Source: Marinifilaceae bacterium
GTDB lineage: Bacteria > Bacteroidota > Bacteroidia > Bacteroidales > Marinifilaceae
Direction of reading: 5' to 3'
Length of the DNA: 64,000 bases
Assembly (NCBI GenBank): GCA_016936255.1
Contig: JAFGYE010000023.1
Span: 1-64,000 of the forward strand
Positions 19,045 through 26,439 of this stretch are shown here, piece by piece. Made by a program: the position numbers and the translations under genes. A model generated the notes under the pieces. That model worked only from the letters and a program-made list of their open reading frames with translations, made no database searches and was not told the DNA's origin. The stretch's first letter is position 1. Each line of letters opens with the position of its first letter.

Positions 19045-19779
19045 ATGATTCATAAGACCAAAGGAATTGTTCTGAATCAGATTAAGTATGGCGAAACCAG
19101 CTTGATTGTTCAGGTGTATACCGAAAAGTTTGGTCGTCAGTCATACATGGTGAAAGGTGGAAGATCCAAAAAATCAAGTATGAAAAGTAACCTGTTTCGT
19201 CCGTTTTTTCTTTTGGAAATGGAAGTTTATCATCGGGAAGGAAAGAATATTCAGTCGTTAAAAGAGGTTCGGCTTTGTGAGAATCTAAACAATTTAGTTT
19301 TTGATGTGTACAAAAGCACAATGGTTCTGTTTCTTACAGAAGTATGCTCAAAAGTACTGAGGGAAGAAGAACGGAATCAGGAACTGTTTGTTTTCCTGTA
19401 CAATAGCATACGTTATCTTGATCTTACCGAAGAACCTATTGGACGATTTCATTTGTATTTCTTGAGCAAGCTGACCCGTTTCCTGGGTTTTTACCCTCAG
19501 CTCAATTGGTCCGATCAAAAAGCATTTTTTGATATGGATAACGGCTTTTTTGTGGAGGAAGACAGGATACATGCACATTGTCTTGAAAAATGCTTAAGTC
19601 GAAAGCTTTATTCTTTATTCTCTACTTCAATTGATCTTTTTAAAGATTTAAAAATGAGCAAAGAAGATGGGAATGTGCTTTTGCGCGCAATTTTGAACTT
19701 TTACGCCCTTCAAATCGATGGTTTTAGCAATTTAAAATCCTTATCGGTGCTTCATGAGCTGTTTCAGGAAGAGGAATAA
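19045..19779 (+). CDS. recO: DNA repair protein RecO
   Basis: This 244-residue cytosolic recombination mediator works with RecF and RecR to load RecA on SSB-coated DNA. The N-terminal OB fold (about 1-80) shows the family pattern TKGIVLNQIKYGETSLIVQVYTE in sense and spacing, then the KGGRSKKS loop and RPFFLLEMEVY. The helical C-terminal half includes FHLYFLSKLTRFLGFYPQL. No zinc-finger cysteine cluster is obvious, as in other Bacteroidota. It is the last chromosomal protein gene before the tRNA-Arg locus and may be co-transcribed with the porZ-like gene. Confidence 0.9.
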   Translation: MIHKTKGIVLNQIKYGETSLIVQVYTEKFGRQSYMVKGGRSKKSSMKSNLFRPFFLLEMEVYHREGKNIQSLKEVRLCENLNNLVFDVYKSTMVLFLTEVCSKVLREEERNQELFVFLYNSIRYLDLTEEPIGRFHLYFLSKLTRFLGFYPQLNWSDQKAFFDMDNGFFVEEDRIHAHCLEKCLSRKLYSLFSTSIDLFKDLKMSKEDGNVLLRAILNFYALQIDGFSNLKSLSVLHELFQEEE

Positions 19780-19822
19780 TCTGTACCTATTTTTTATTTA
19801 TTTAAAAGCTTTCTGCAATTGT

Positions 19823-19853
19823 TTTGTTGATTAGCAAGATTTGAATATTTTTG
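19823..19853 (+). promoter_or_regulatory. Bacteroidota-type promoter of tRNA-Arg
   Basis: A TTTG (-33) at 19823-19826 and TATTTTTG (-7, matching TAnnTTTG) at 19846-19853 are separated by 19 bases and end 10 bases before the tRNA. Spacing and both boxes match the phylum consensus for the primary sigma factor. Confidence 0.75.
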
Positions 19854-19863
19854 CATGTCTTTT

Positions 19864-19935
19864 GGCCCCATAGTTCAAGGGATAGAACAAGTGTTTCCTA
19901 AACACTAGATACAGGTTCGAGTCCTGTTGGGGCTA
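19864..19935 (+). tRNA. tRNA-Arg (anticodon CCU)
   Basis: The cloverleaf folds by eye. The acceptor arm pairs GGCCCCA with TGGGGCT (first pair G-U). The D-stem is GTTC/GAAC, the anticodon stem AGTGT/ACACT with loop TTCCTAA (anticodon CCT), and the T-arm ACAGG/CCTGT with loop TTCGAGT. The discriminator base is A. No CCA is encoded. Its 3' end is the integration site of the following element, which restores the tRNA sequence. Confidence 0.95.
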
Positions 19936-19937
19936 CT
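19924..19937 (+). repeat. attL: left copy of the 14-bp integration repeat (tRNA 3' end)
   Basis: The sequence CTGTTGGGGCTACT covers the 3' part of the tRNA T-stem and acceptor plus two bases. It recurs exactly at 30528-30541. It is the presumed crossover region of the tyrosine integrase encoded at 20169. Confidence 0.85.
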
Positions 19938-19980
19938 CCGAATATATTGAGAATAATTCTTAATAGTAAGTTAAAACATT

Positions 19981-20019
19981 AAGCCTTAAATAGTTGAATG
20001 ACTATTTAAGGCTTTTTTT
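19981..20019 (+). terminator. Terminator just inside the left end of the element
   Basis: A 14-bp perfect stem (19981-19994 with 20001-20014; arm AAGCCTTAAATAGT), a 6-base loop and a run of seven T. It now ends tRNA-Arg transcription and shields the integrase promoter, replacing the hairpin left beyond attR. Confidence 0.9.
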
Positions 20020-20076
20020 GTGTCTTGTCACTGTTTGTATGAAAGTGTGCAGTGTGTAAATGAAAGCAAAATATTG

Positions 20077-20084
20077 TATCTTTG
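20077..20084 (+). promoter_or_regulatory. Candidate -7 box of the integrase promoter
   Basis: TATCTTTG fits the TAnnTTTG -7 consensus, 84 bases before the integrase ATG. No convincing TTTG lies 19 bases upstream, so the promoter may be weak or activator-dependent. Confidence 0.4.
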
Positions 20085-20168
20085 TAAAGTATTAAGGGTT
20101 CGAAATGGGTGTCTTTTTACAAAGTGGTACAAATTGGGGTATGCTTTTATGAAACATAAATACAAGAT

Positions 20169-21395
20169 ATGAATTTAAATTTTCAAATACGTAACAATAC
20201 CATTGTAGCAAGAATTAAGCATTTTAATGCTGAAATTCAGACTAGTACAGGTATTAAGGTGAAAAAGGAATGTTGGAATATTAATGCTCAACAAATCAAA
20301 AACATTACCAGTATCGTCAATAGGGTTGATATTAATCGCTATTTATTGGAAAGTAAAGAACGTTTTCAAAGGTTTTATTTGGAAAATCAGCCCCGAACAA
20401 AGGATGAAGTAAGAGAGCTTATCAAAAGAGCTTTATCCAATGAAAAAGAAAGCAGAATCGATTTGTTAAGTTTTGCTAAGTCGTTTTCTGATCAGCAAAG
20501 TAAAAAGATTAATCCCAAAACAGGTAAACCTCTCGCTAAATCGACACTCAGTAAATTTAGGTTGTTGCATGAACACTTAAGCGACTTCAAGAATTACTGT
20601 GGTAAACCTCTGGATTTTGAGAATATCGACCTTGATTTTTATTATAATTTTCTCGCCTATCTGAAAGAAAAATACCAGTATAGTCCCAATACATTAGGCA
20701 AATACATACAGGCTCTAAAAACCCTGATGAATGAGGCAACTGCACAAGGTATAACTGATAGTAAAGGTTTTAAAAGCAATCATTTTAAAAGAATTTCGGT
20801 TGATGCGGAAAATATTTATTTAACTGATTTGGAAGTTAGGGCTATTCTAGCTGTAGATTTATCCGATAAACCGCATTTAGAGCGCTCAAGAGACATTTTT
20901 ATCATCGGTTGCTATACTGGTTTGCGATATCAGGATATAATAAGCTTAAACCGTGGTAGTGTGTCAGGGATTTATATAAATACGGTTCAGGCAAAAACAG
21001 GTGATCGGGTTACAATTCCAATATTGCCTCAAGTTTTAAGAATATTGGAAAAATACGATTATCAGTTTAAGTCCAATGCTAAGATCAATGCACAATTAAA
21101 AGAGGTTTGCAAGATTGCAAAAATAAACCAAGTCGTTAGGCAAAAATCCTATGTCAAAGGTGTATTGGTTGATCAAGCATTTAAAAAATATGAGTTAGTC
21201 AGTTCTCATGCTGGTCGACGTTCTTTTGCTACAAATAGCTATCAAAAAGGAATCCCAACGGCTACCATAATGAAGATAACAGGACACCGCACCGAGAAAA
21301 GCTTTTATAAATATATCAAGTTGGATAATAAAGAGCATGCTGATATTTTATTGAAAGCATGGCAATCTGAAAGTATTTTAGATATTGCAAAGTAA
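20169..21395 (+). CDS. Tyrosine-type site-specific integrase of the element
   Basis: This 408-residue recombinase has an N-terminal arm-binding region (about 1-90), a SAM-like core-binding domain (about 98-200) and a catalytic domain. Catalytic residues are all seen: R253 in TGLRYQD, K276 in QAKTGDR, H347 and R350 in SHAGRR, H373 in TGHRTE and nucleophile Y382. It is read away from the tRNA it targets and lies 233 bases inside attL. It should integrate and excise the element at the tRNA-Arg 3' end, with the excisionase-like protein downstream setting direction. The type is common on Bacteroidota integrative elements. Confidence 0.95.
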   Translation: MNLNFQIRNNTIVARIKHFNAEIQTSTGIKVKKECWNINAQQIKNITSIVNRVDINRYLLESKERFQRFYLENQPRTKDEVRELIKRALSNEKESRIDLLSFAKSFSDQQSKKINPKTGKPLAKSTLSKFRLLHEHLSDFKNYCGKPLDFENIDLDFYYNFLAYLKEKYQYSPNTLGKYIQALKTLMNEATAQGITDSKGFKSNHFKRISVDAENIYLTDLEVRAILAVDLSDKPHLERSRDIFIIGCYTGLRYQDIISLNRGSVSGIYINTVQAKTGDRVTIPILPQVLRILEKYDYQFKSNAKINAQLKEVCKIAKINQVVRQKSYVKGVLVDQAFKKYELVSSHAGRRSFATNSYQKGIPTATIMKITGHRTEKSFYKYIKLDNKEHADILLKAWQSESILDIAK

Positions 21396-21448
21396 GATTG
21401 TTCTTTGCAATGTCTATATAATACGAACTGTTTGGTGTTTTAAGATTT

Positions 21449-22117
21449 TTAAATGTTTTTCATTGGGATGTAGTGCCCCTTAACAATAGGGTGCTTTTTA
21501 TTAAGAGACTCCGAGACTATGGAGGGGATTGCGTTTTCTAATTCAACATCAATAAGCTTTGATAAAAGGACATTAAGTTCTACGGTGGCCATTGTTACAT
21601 CTTTTAATGCTTTTTGTAGTAATGTCCCTTTTTCTTCAGTAGTTTTTGTCGTGTTGATAAAAGCTTCTGCTGTATGAATCATTAGATGGCGGAAAAAATC
21701 GTTGGCTTTCTCTGATATCCTTTTAATTTCTTTATAGTCTTCTAGAAAAGAAGGATACATAAAGCATTCAACATTATCAAATTTATCCGAAGTAACATAC
21801 GATACAACTTTCTGGTTTATAGCTTCAACAATCTTTCTGCTTTGAAAAAATGCGGATTGCGCCATTGGATAAACAGCTTCATATAAAAAAATATAATCTT
21901 CAGGTTTGGATGATTTTATTCCAAATAGTAGCCAATCTGCTGAAATTTTATATTTCTCTTTAACAGCAAATATAAATTTCTGATTTAAACTATTTCTCCC
22001 CATTTCAAGCCCAGCGATATATGAAGCCGATACGCCTAATGAGTTGGCAAATTCAATTTGAGAAACTTTATTTTTATTTCTTATCTCCTTAACTCTTTCA
22101 ATAATAGATTCTTCCAT
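21449..22117 (-). CDS. XRE-family HTH regulator with long helical C-terminal domain
   Basis: This 222-residue protein has an N-terminal Cro/C1-type helix-turn-helix (about 8-65: VSQIEFANSLGVSASYIAGLEMGRNSL, read as the two-helix motif, with the tryptophan-leucine end ISADWLLFG). The remaining 150 residues are predicted helical and unrecognised, probably for oligomerisation. It is transcribed toward the integrase and away from the excisionase-like gene. The 160-base divergent gap holds short inverted repeats. A phage-repressor-like switch over integration and replication genes is the natural reading, but direct evidence is only positional. Confidence 0.8.
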   Translation of the reverse strand: MEESIIERVKEIRNKNKVSQIEFANSLGVSASYIAGLEMGRNSLNQKFIFAVKEKYKISADWLLFGIKSSKPEDYIFLYEAVYPMAQSAFFQSRKIVEAINQKVVSYVTSDKFDNVECFMYPSFLEDYKEIKRISEKANDFFRHLMIHTAEAFINTTKTTEEKGTLLQKALKDVTMATVELNVLLSKLIDVELENAIPSIVSESLNKKHPIVKGHYIPMKNI

Positions 22118-22145
22118 GATAAATAGATGTTTTTATAAAGTAAAA

Positions 22146-22202
22146 GCGTGTATTGCACGTTGAAAAACACTTTAGATTACGTATATTTACGGTGTGTTAC
22201 AC
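22146..22202. promoter_or_regulatory. Candidate operator region between the XRE regulator and the excisionase-like gene
   Basis: Two short dyads lie in the divergent gap: CGTG...CACG at 22147-22159 and GTGTGTTACAC at 22192-22202. They are plausible binding sites of the XRE protein. Arms are only 4 bp, so this is tentative. Confidence 0.35.
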
Positions 22203-22280
22203 ATTTAAAATGAAATAATAATAATATAGTTGCTATTTGAAACTATAAACATGTACAAACATACACAAAAACACACACAG

Positions 22281-22469
22281 ATGAAAGCAAAGATTGAAAG
22301 TCCGTATATGAATACTGCTGAAACATTGGATTATTTAAGAATATGTCGAAAAACTCTTTACAATTGGATTGGACAAGGTATTGTAACGGTTTATAAAATT
22401 GGTAATGCAAACCGCTTTAAACGTTCAGAGTTGGATGATGCTTTACGTCCAGTAAAACCAATTATGTGA
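22281..22469 (+). CDS. Excisionase-like small HTH protein (MerR/HTH_17 type)
   Basis: From the ATG at 22281 the protein has 62 residues and is almost entirely one winged HTH: YMNTAETLDYLRICRKTLYNW is the helix pair, then the wing GIVTVYKIGNANRFKRSELD. This is the HTH_17 or excisionase fold, common as Xis beside tyrosine integrases. An earlier ATG at 22251 would add ten residues rich in His, Lys and Gln and cannot be excluded. It lies divergent from the XRE repressor and upstream of the replication gene, so it may set excision direction, or regulate rep, or both. Confidence 0.75.
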   Translation: MKAKIESPYMNTAETLDYLRICRKTLYNWIGQGIVTVYKIGNANRFKRSELDDALRPVKPIM

Positions 22470-22512
22470 AAATTCTTGTGTGGCAATGAAAATGAGCTGT
22501 ACAAACCGAATA

Positions 22513-22539
22513 ACGCAAATAAAAGTGTTACGAATACAC
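22513..22539 (+). repeat. 27-bp iteron-like motif, copy 1
   Basis: Matches ACGCA-N8-TGTTACG(A/C)ATACAC. It lies in the non-coding gap before rep, and this copy keeps the perfect TGTTACGAATACAC core. See copies at 22592, 23542 and 23610. Confidence 0.75.
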
Positions 22540-22591
22540 AGGTTTTTTCAAGCCTTTTTTTTTACAAAAATTGCTCAAATGAGTAATGGAA

Positions 22592-22618
22592 ACGCACGTA
22601 TTTGTGTTACGCATACAC
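22592..22618 (+). repeat. 27-bp iteron-like motif, copy 2
   Basis: The spacing is the same as in copy 1, with one change in the core (TGTTACGCATACAC). It starts 79 bp after copy 1 and about 75 bp before the preferred rep start codon. Confidence 0.75.
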
Positions 22619-22666
22619 CATTTTTTTAGAACATTAACTCACCACTTTTTTATTCTTTTCTCACCC

Positions 22667-24082
22667 TTGATTGACTTAGTTATTTTAGAGCTTACTGATT
22701 TTGATGCTCAGGTTTGGAATAAACACCCAAAACTGAGATTCAACTCGCTTACTAGTGACGATTCTGGTGAGAAGATAGGAAGTAGTAAAGCTTATTATAA
22801 TGGCTTGGAGTTCATCAAAGAACCTAAAGGGAAATTCAAAATAAAAGGATCTATACACAAGTACTACAATAATGGCTCACACAATGGTGATCGCTTCACC
22901 TTTGATGATTTCGAAAAGGCTGTTAGTCAGTTGTCAGAGTTCGGTGTGGTTCCAGAAAAAGCCATTTTAAGAGGTTTTGAAATTGGTTTAAACCTTGATA
23001 CGTCCAAGTCTAAAATAGATACTAAAACCTTTCTGGATAGCATTTTATATTGTAGCGGTGTTGAGCGTTCTGATATGGAAATTAATGGAAAGTCAGGCTA
23101 TGGGAGCAAGTTTAAAACCGCAAATGTTACTTACAAATTCTACGATAAAATGGAACAAGCTTGTTTACAATCCGAAATGCTTCGCATTGAAACCAAGTTT
23201 ACTAGAATGAGAGCAGTTGAAAACTACGGAATTACATGTTTATCTGATTTGCTGGATAGAACAAAGCTTGCCAGTCTGATTAGCGATAAGTATTTGAAAT
23301 TCATCGATAAAACAATCTTCTTTGAATGGAATCAAATCAAGACTACCCGTAAACTTCCAACCAAATACAAAAGCAAATTCAAGGATTTGAGAAATCCTGA
23401 TTGGTGGATAAAAGACGAAAGAAGCACCATAGATCGCCAACGAAGTAAGGAGTTACTGGAAAAGCTTGTGAAAAAGTATGCGAAACGTGACATTAAAAAC
23501 ATCCTAAAAGACTTGATTTCATTGGAGATTTCAGCCTTTGCACGCACAAAAAACTGTTACGAATACACCGAATTTGAGCCCTTGAAAAAGTGGAACTGTT
23601 TAGATAAAAACGCACAAAAAGATGTTACGAATACACCACGTATTGTATGGTGCGATAATCACGACCACAGGGAGGGAAAAGAGAAAAAGAAATACTGTTT
23701 GTCCTGCGGAAAAGAGATAACAGGTCAGAAAAGCGATTCCAAGTACTGCAAGGATCAAAGAAAATGCAGGGACAAAGCCTATAACCTGAAAGTATCCGAG
23801 AAAAAACAAGCCAAACGAAGCCAAAAGGAAAAAGAAATATTACACCTGATTAAAGATTTAGGAAATGAATTCAACCTGATTAGAACTACCAACCCAAATA
23901 GAAAAAAGATAAAAGGAGTTCCGAGTCGAAAAACATCGATCATCGCAACCATAGGAGGAAAGAAAAGATATTACCACGGTGCTGATGCCCGTTTCTTCCT
24001 CAATGAATTTGATAAGAGAACCAAAACTGAAGTATTAACCCAATGCCCTGATGATACAAGGCTTAAACATGCACAACAATAA
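22667..24082 (+). CDS. Replication initiation protein, filamentous-phage gpII-like, with zinc-ribbon tail
   Basis: From a TTG at 22667 the product (471 residues) begins with IDLVILEL, as gpII-type initiators usually begin MIDxV. The frame also opens at an ATG at 22586, but the extra 27 residues are low-complexity and cover an iteron. The region with IKGSIHKYYNNGSHNGDRF and RGFEIGLNLD follows the pattern of phage CRI/gpII N-terminal domains. A helical middle (YKFYDK, LRIETKF) follows. Near residues 343-375 a zinc ribbon carries CLSCG, then KYC and KC. It should nick an origin for rolling-circle replication. The catalytic tyrosine cannot be picked by eye. Confidence 0.68.
   Translation: MIDLVILELTDFDAQVWNKHPKLRFNSLTSDDSGEKIGSSKAYYNGLEFIKEPKGKFKIKGSIHKYYNNGSHNGDRFTFDDFEKAVSQLSEFGVVPEKAILRGFEIGLNLDTSKSKIDTKTFLDSILYCSGVERSDMEINGKSGYGSKFKTANVTYKFYDKMEQACLQSEMLRIETKFTRMRAVENYGITCLSDLLDRTKLASLISDKYLKFIDKTIFFEWNQIKTTRKLPTKYKSKFKDLRNPDWWIKDERSTIDRQRSKELLEKLVKKYAKRDIKNILKDLISLEISAFARTKNCYEYTEFEPLKKWNCLDKNAQKDVTNTPRIVWCDNHDHREGKEKKKYCLSCGKEITGQKSDSKYCKDQRKCRDKAYNLKVSEKKQAKRSQKEKEILHLIKDLGNEFNLIRTTNPNRKKIKGVPSRKTSIIATIGGKKRYYHGADARFFLNEFDKRTKTEVLTQCPDDTRLKHAQQ
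23542..23568 (+). repeat. 27-bp iteron-like motif, copy 3 (inside rep)
   Basis: Same ACGCA-N8-TGTTACGAATACAC pattern with a perfect core. In the rep frame it is read as RTKNCYEYT, a different frame from copy 4, so protein coding does not explain the repeat. Confidence 0.75.
23610..23636 (+). repeat. 27-bp iteron-like motif, copy 4 (inside rep)
   Basis: Perfect core, 68 bp after copy 3, read as NAQKDVTNT in the rep frame. The eight-base spacer (CAAAAAGA) is close to that of copy 3 (CAAAAAAC). Confidence 0.75.
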
Positions 24083-24083
24083 A

Positions 24084-24413
24084 ATGAGTACGAAAAAAGA
24101 AAACATCATTATTGATTTAATAGAGGATAGCGTTTTGACCTCTCGAATATTTGAAAATATTGAAAAGGTTACTTCTTGTTGTGATCTAGGTTTAAAAAGT
24201 TGGTTTCCTATCACCTATTTAATGGGAATTGATCTTAGTGAAGCCATAGAAGATAATGAGCACATTATTGATGAATACTGCAAGGCATTTGAAAACTATC
24301 GAGATAAAGAAAATTCCAATAAGGATACTGCTGTTTTGATTTATAAAAAGTTTGATGATCTGGTAAACGATCATTTAAAACAGTTTCCCTTCTTAGGAGT
24401 TTCAAAGGTCTAA
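24084..24413 (+). CDS. Small acidic protein of unknown function after rep
   Basis: This 109-residue protein from the ATG at 24084 begins 1 base after the rep stop, so translational coupling is likely. Earlier in-frame ATGs at 24051 and 24069 would overlap rep. It is acidic and probably helical, with no signal peptide, membrane span or recognisable motif; cysteines are near its start (TSCCDLG). Position suggests a replication or copy-number accessory. I do not recognise the family. Confidence 0.6.
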   Translation: MSTKKENIIIDLIEDSVLTSRIFENIEKVTSCCDLGLKSWFPITYLMGIDLSEAIEDNEHIIDEYCKAFENYRDKENSNKDTAVLIYKKFDDLVNDHLKQFPFLGVSKV

Positions 24414-24472
24414 TATTTAAAGTATTAGTTTATTTAAATAGGTTAAGTCAATTAAATAACAGTGAATTAAAA

Positions 24473-24667
24473 ATGATATATAAAACAATGAACAGAAAAG
24501 AGCTTGCAATGGAACTAGAAATTTCAAAATCAACTCTTGGTCGAAGAATGAAAGATTTAGACCCAAAATTTAAAGAGCAGATCAAAGGACATTACGTATT
24601 GCTTGAAAACGAAGTAAAATACATTCATGAGCAAATTTCAGGAATGCAAAAATGGCAAACACTATGA
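24473..24667 (+). CDS. Small HTH protein, paralogue A
   Basis: The product has 64 residues. The core NRKELAMELEISKSTLGRRMKDLD is split over a recognisable helix-turn-helix, followed by an amphipathic tail (GHYVLLENEVKYIHEQ). The paralogue at 25415 shares most of these residues, including those before the second methionine, which supports the upstream ATG as start. The stop overlaps the serine recombinase start (ATGA). It is probably a small DNA-binding regulator or recombination accessory. No named family is claimed. Confidence 0.65.
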   Translation: MIYKTMNRKELAMELEISKSTLGRRMKDLDPKFKEQIKGHYVLLENEVKYIHEQISGMQKWQTL

Positions 24668-25269
24668 GTATCGAAAGAAAAGCAACCTACATACGTGTTT
24701 CGACCGAAGGACAAAACACAGGCAGACAGGAGGAAATCATACAGGGCAAAGCCTATATTGAAAAGATAAGCGGACGAATCCCCTTTAAAGAAAGAAAGCA
24801 AGGCTCTAAACTTCTTGCGGATGCAAAAAACAAGGTGATCAATTACCTTATTGTTGAGGACATAAACAGATTAGGCAGGGACACTTTCGACGTTCTTGAA
24901 ACAATTAACACCCTTATAAAACAAGATTGTACGATTGAGATTGTTAGGCATAACCTGATCAGTAAAACCAAAGGAAAAGATAATTTCTTTTTCACTTTAA
25001 TGACTGGCATCATGGCTTCGTTGGCTGAAATGGATTATATGAGTAACCGTGAAGCCCAACGGCAAGGAATTGCCGTAGCAAAAGCAAAAGGCGTTTATCA
25101 ACAACATGCAGGAAAAGGAAAAATGAGCCATGAAAAATATTTGGAACAACATGCAGATATCATTGAACTTTTAAACGATGGTAAGTCAATCCGAAATATC
25201 TCAAAATTGGTAAAGAAATCAGTTTCCACCGTTCAGCGGGTAAAAAAGTTCATAGAGCTTGAAATTTAG
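24664..25269 (+). CDS. Serine site-specific recombinase (resolvase type)
   Basis: The protein has 201 residues from the ATG at 24664, which overlaps the previous stop as ATGA. An ATG at 24652 would add four residues. The catalytic resolvase domain shows the nucleophile S13 in YIRVSTEGQNTGRQ and the conserved arginine-bearing VEDINRLGRD. A C-terminal HTH (LNDGKSIRNISKLVKKSVSTVQRV) binds DNA. Size fits small resolvases/invertases rather than large serine integrases. On an element already carrying a tyrosine integrase, it probably resolves multimers or inverts a segment. Its res site is not identified. Confidence 0.92.
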   Translation: MSIERKATYIRVSTEGQNTGRQEEIIQGKAYIEKISGRIPFKERKQGSKLLADAKNKVINYLIVEDINRLGRDTFDVLETINTLIKQDCTIEIVRHNLISKTKGKDNFFFTLMTGIMASLAEMDYMSNREAQRQGIAVAKAKGVYQQHAGKGKMSHEKYLEQHADIIELLNDGKSIRNISKLVKKSVSTVQRVKKFIELEI

Positions 25270-25414
25270 TATTCATTTAAGGGTGTCGCAATGAATACAC
25301 CAAATCACGGCAAAAAAGATGCTTTTGATATGAGCTTGACAGGGTACACTCTAAAAAGAATACAAACACGAAAAAAACAGAATTCAGGAATAAGCAAACT
25401 GCAAAAAATTAAAA

Positions 25415-25624
25415 ATGGAATACAGAACAATGAACCGAAAAGAGCTTGCAATGGAATTAGATATTTCTACTTCAACTCTTAACAAAAAAATGAAAAAACT
25501 TGATCCTGTCTTTTTGGAACATATCAAAGGACATAATCTCTTACTTGAAAACGAAGTCAAATTCATTCATGAAAATGTGGAATGGAGAGCCAAATGGGAA
25601 ATTGGCATACTTGATAGAAAATAG
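25415..25624 (+). CDS. Small HTH protein, paralogue B
   Basis: This 69-residue protein closely resembles the one at 24473: NRKELAMELDISTSTLNKKMK, then HIKGHNLLLENEVKFIHE. The tail differs (WRAKWEIGILDRK). The pair brackets the serine recombinase, pointing to a local duplication, perhaps of a regulator plus its DNA. A 63-residue overlapping ORF at 25291 in another frame lacks any recognisable feature and is not called. Confidence 0.62.
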   Translation: MEYRTMNRKELAMELDISTSTLNKKMKKLDPVFLEHIKGHNLLLENEVKFIHENVEWRAKWEIGILDRK

Positions 25625-25664
25625 AATCAGTAAAATAAACCAACAACTAAAAAAGAATCAGAAA

Positions 25665-26336
25665 ATGGAATGTGAAATTTGTGGAAACCCGATTGAAAAT
25701 AAAAGACCCGATAGTAGATATTGTTCTACATCTTGTATCAACAAAGCAAAACGAATGCGGGCAAAAGAAAGAGAGCTAGATGAATTTGGTGCTTACCCGC
25801 TCATGGACATAGACAGTAGGGGAAATCACCAAATGAACCAAAACGCTTCGGCAGAATTAAGAAGCATAGAACGAGAACATTCTAATACAATCCTTAGTTT
25901 AAGAACCGAATACGGGGATAAAATCAGAGCTTTAGAGGACGCAAATCTAAAATATGAATTTACGATTGAAAAGCTAAATGATAAATTAAATGACCAAAAG
26001 GAAAAGCACACCAGAGACATTGCCGAAGCAAGTACGAGCACAACCAAGGATACGGTTCATGCAATTTCTCAGATGCCGGCAATTCAATCCGTTTTAGGTG
26101 CTTTTGCCAGTAATCTGATTCCTAGCAAAACAAATGCTTTGGGCGGTGTAGCAGATCAATACAATGTTCAGGAAAAACAAATTATTGATGCCATTCGAAG
26201 AATGCAACCCGATGCACAAGGCTATCTGGTGCAAATGCTCTATGTTTTGTTTGCAAAACCTCATGAAGAGCAAATAGAAATATTCACCACCTTACAAGCC
26301 TATATGATGCAATCCGAGCAAAACGAAGATGTTTAA
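25665..26336 (+). CDS. Zinc-ribbon and coiled-coil protein of the replication module
   Basis: The ATG at 25665 gives 223 residues and starts exactly at a zinc ribbon: CEICG, then DSRYCSTSC and NKAKRMRAKERELDEF. A heptad-rich coiled coil follows (about 60-125), then a C-terminal globular region. The frame is open further upstream but only through the HTH paralogue. The ribbon closely resembles the one in the Rep tail (CxxCG, DSxYC, C, KA), suggesting a shared partner or target. Possible roles are replication accessory or partition adaptor. The function is unknown. Confidence 0.65.
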   Translation: MECEICGNPIENKRPDSRYCSTSCINKAKRMRAKERELDEFGAYPLMDIDSRGNHQMNQNASAELRSIEREHSNTILSLRTEYGDKIRALEDANLKYEFTIEKLNDKLNDQKEKHTRDIAEASTSTTKDTVHAISQMPAIQSVLGAFASNLIPSKTNALGGVADQYNVQEKQIIDAIRRMQPDAQGYLVQMLYVLFAKPHEEQIEIFTTLQAYMMQSEQNEDV

Positions 26337-26439
26337 TTGCCAGGCAATTTATATTTGTAATCGAGCCAACTGATATTTTTAACTTCGGGCAATTGAGACC
26401 TGAATCACTAAAATATTAATTGGCTTTTTTAAAATCCTG

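Noticed and set aside
25291-25482. A 63-residue frame overlapping the HTH paralogue B
   Set aside because: It lies out of frame over the start of a gene with a clear paralogue, and has no motif.
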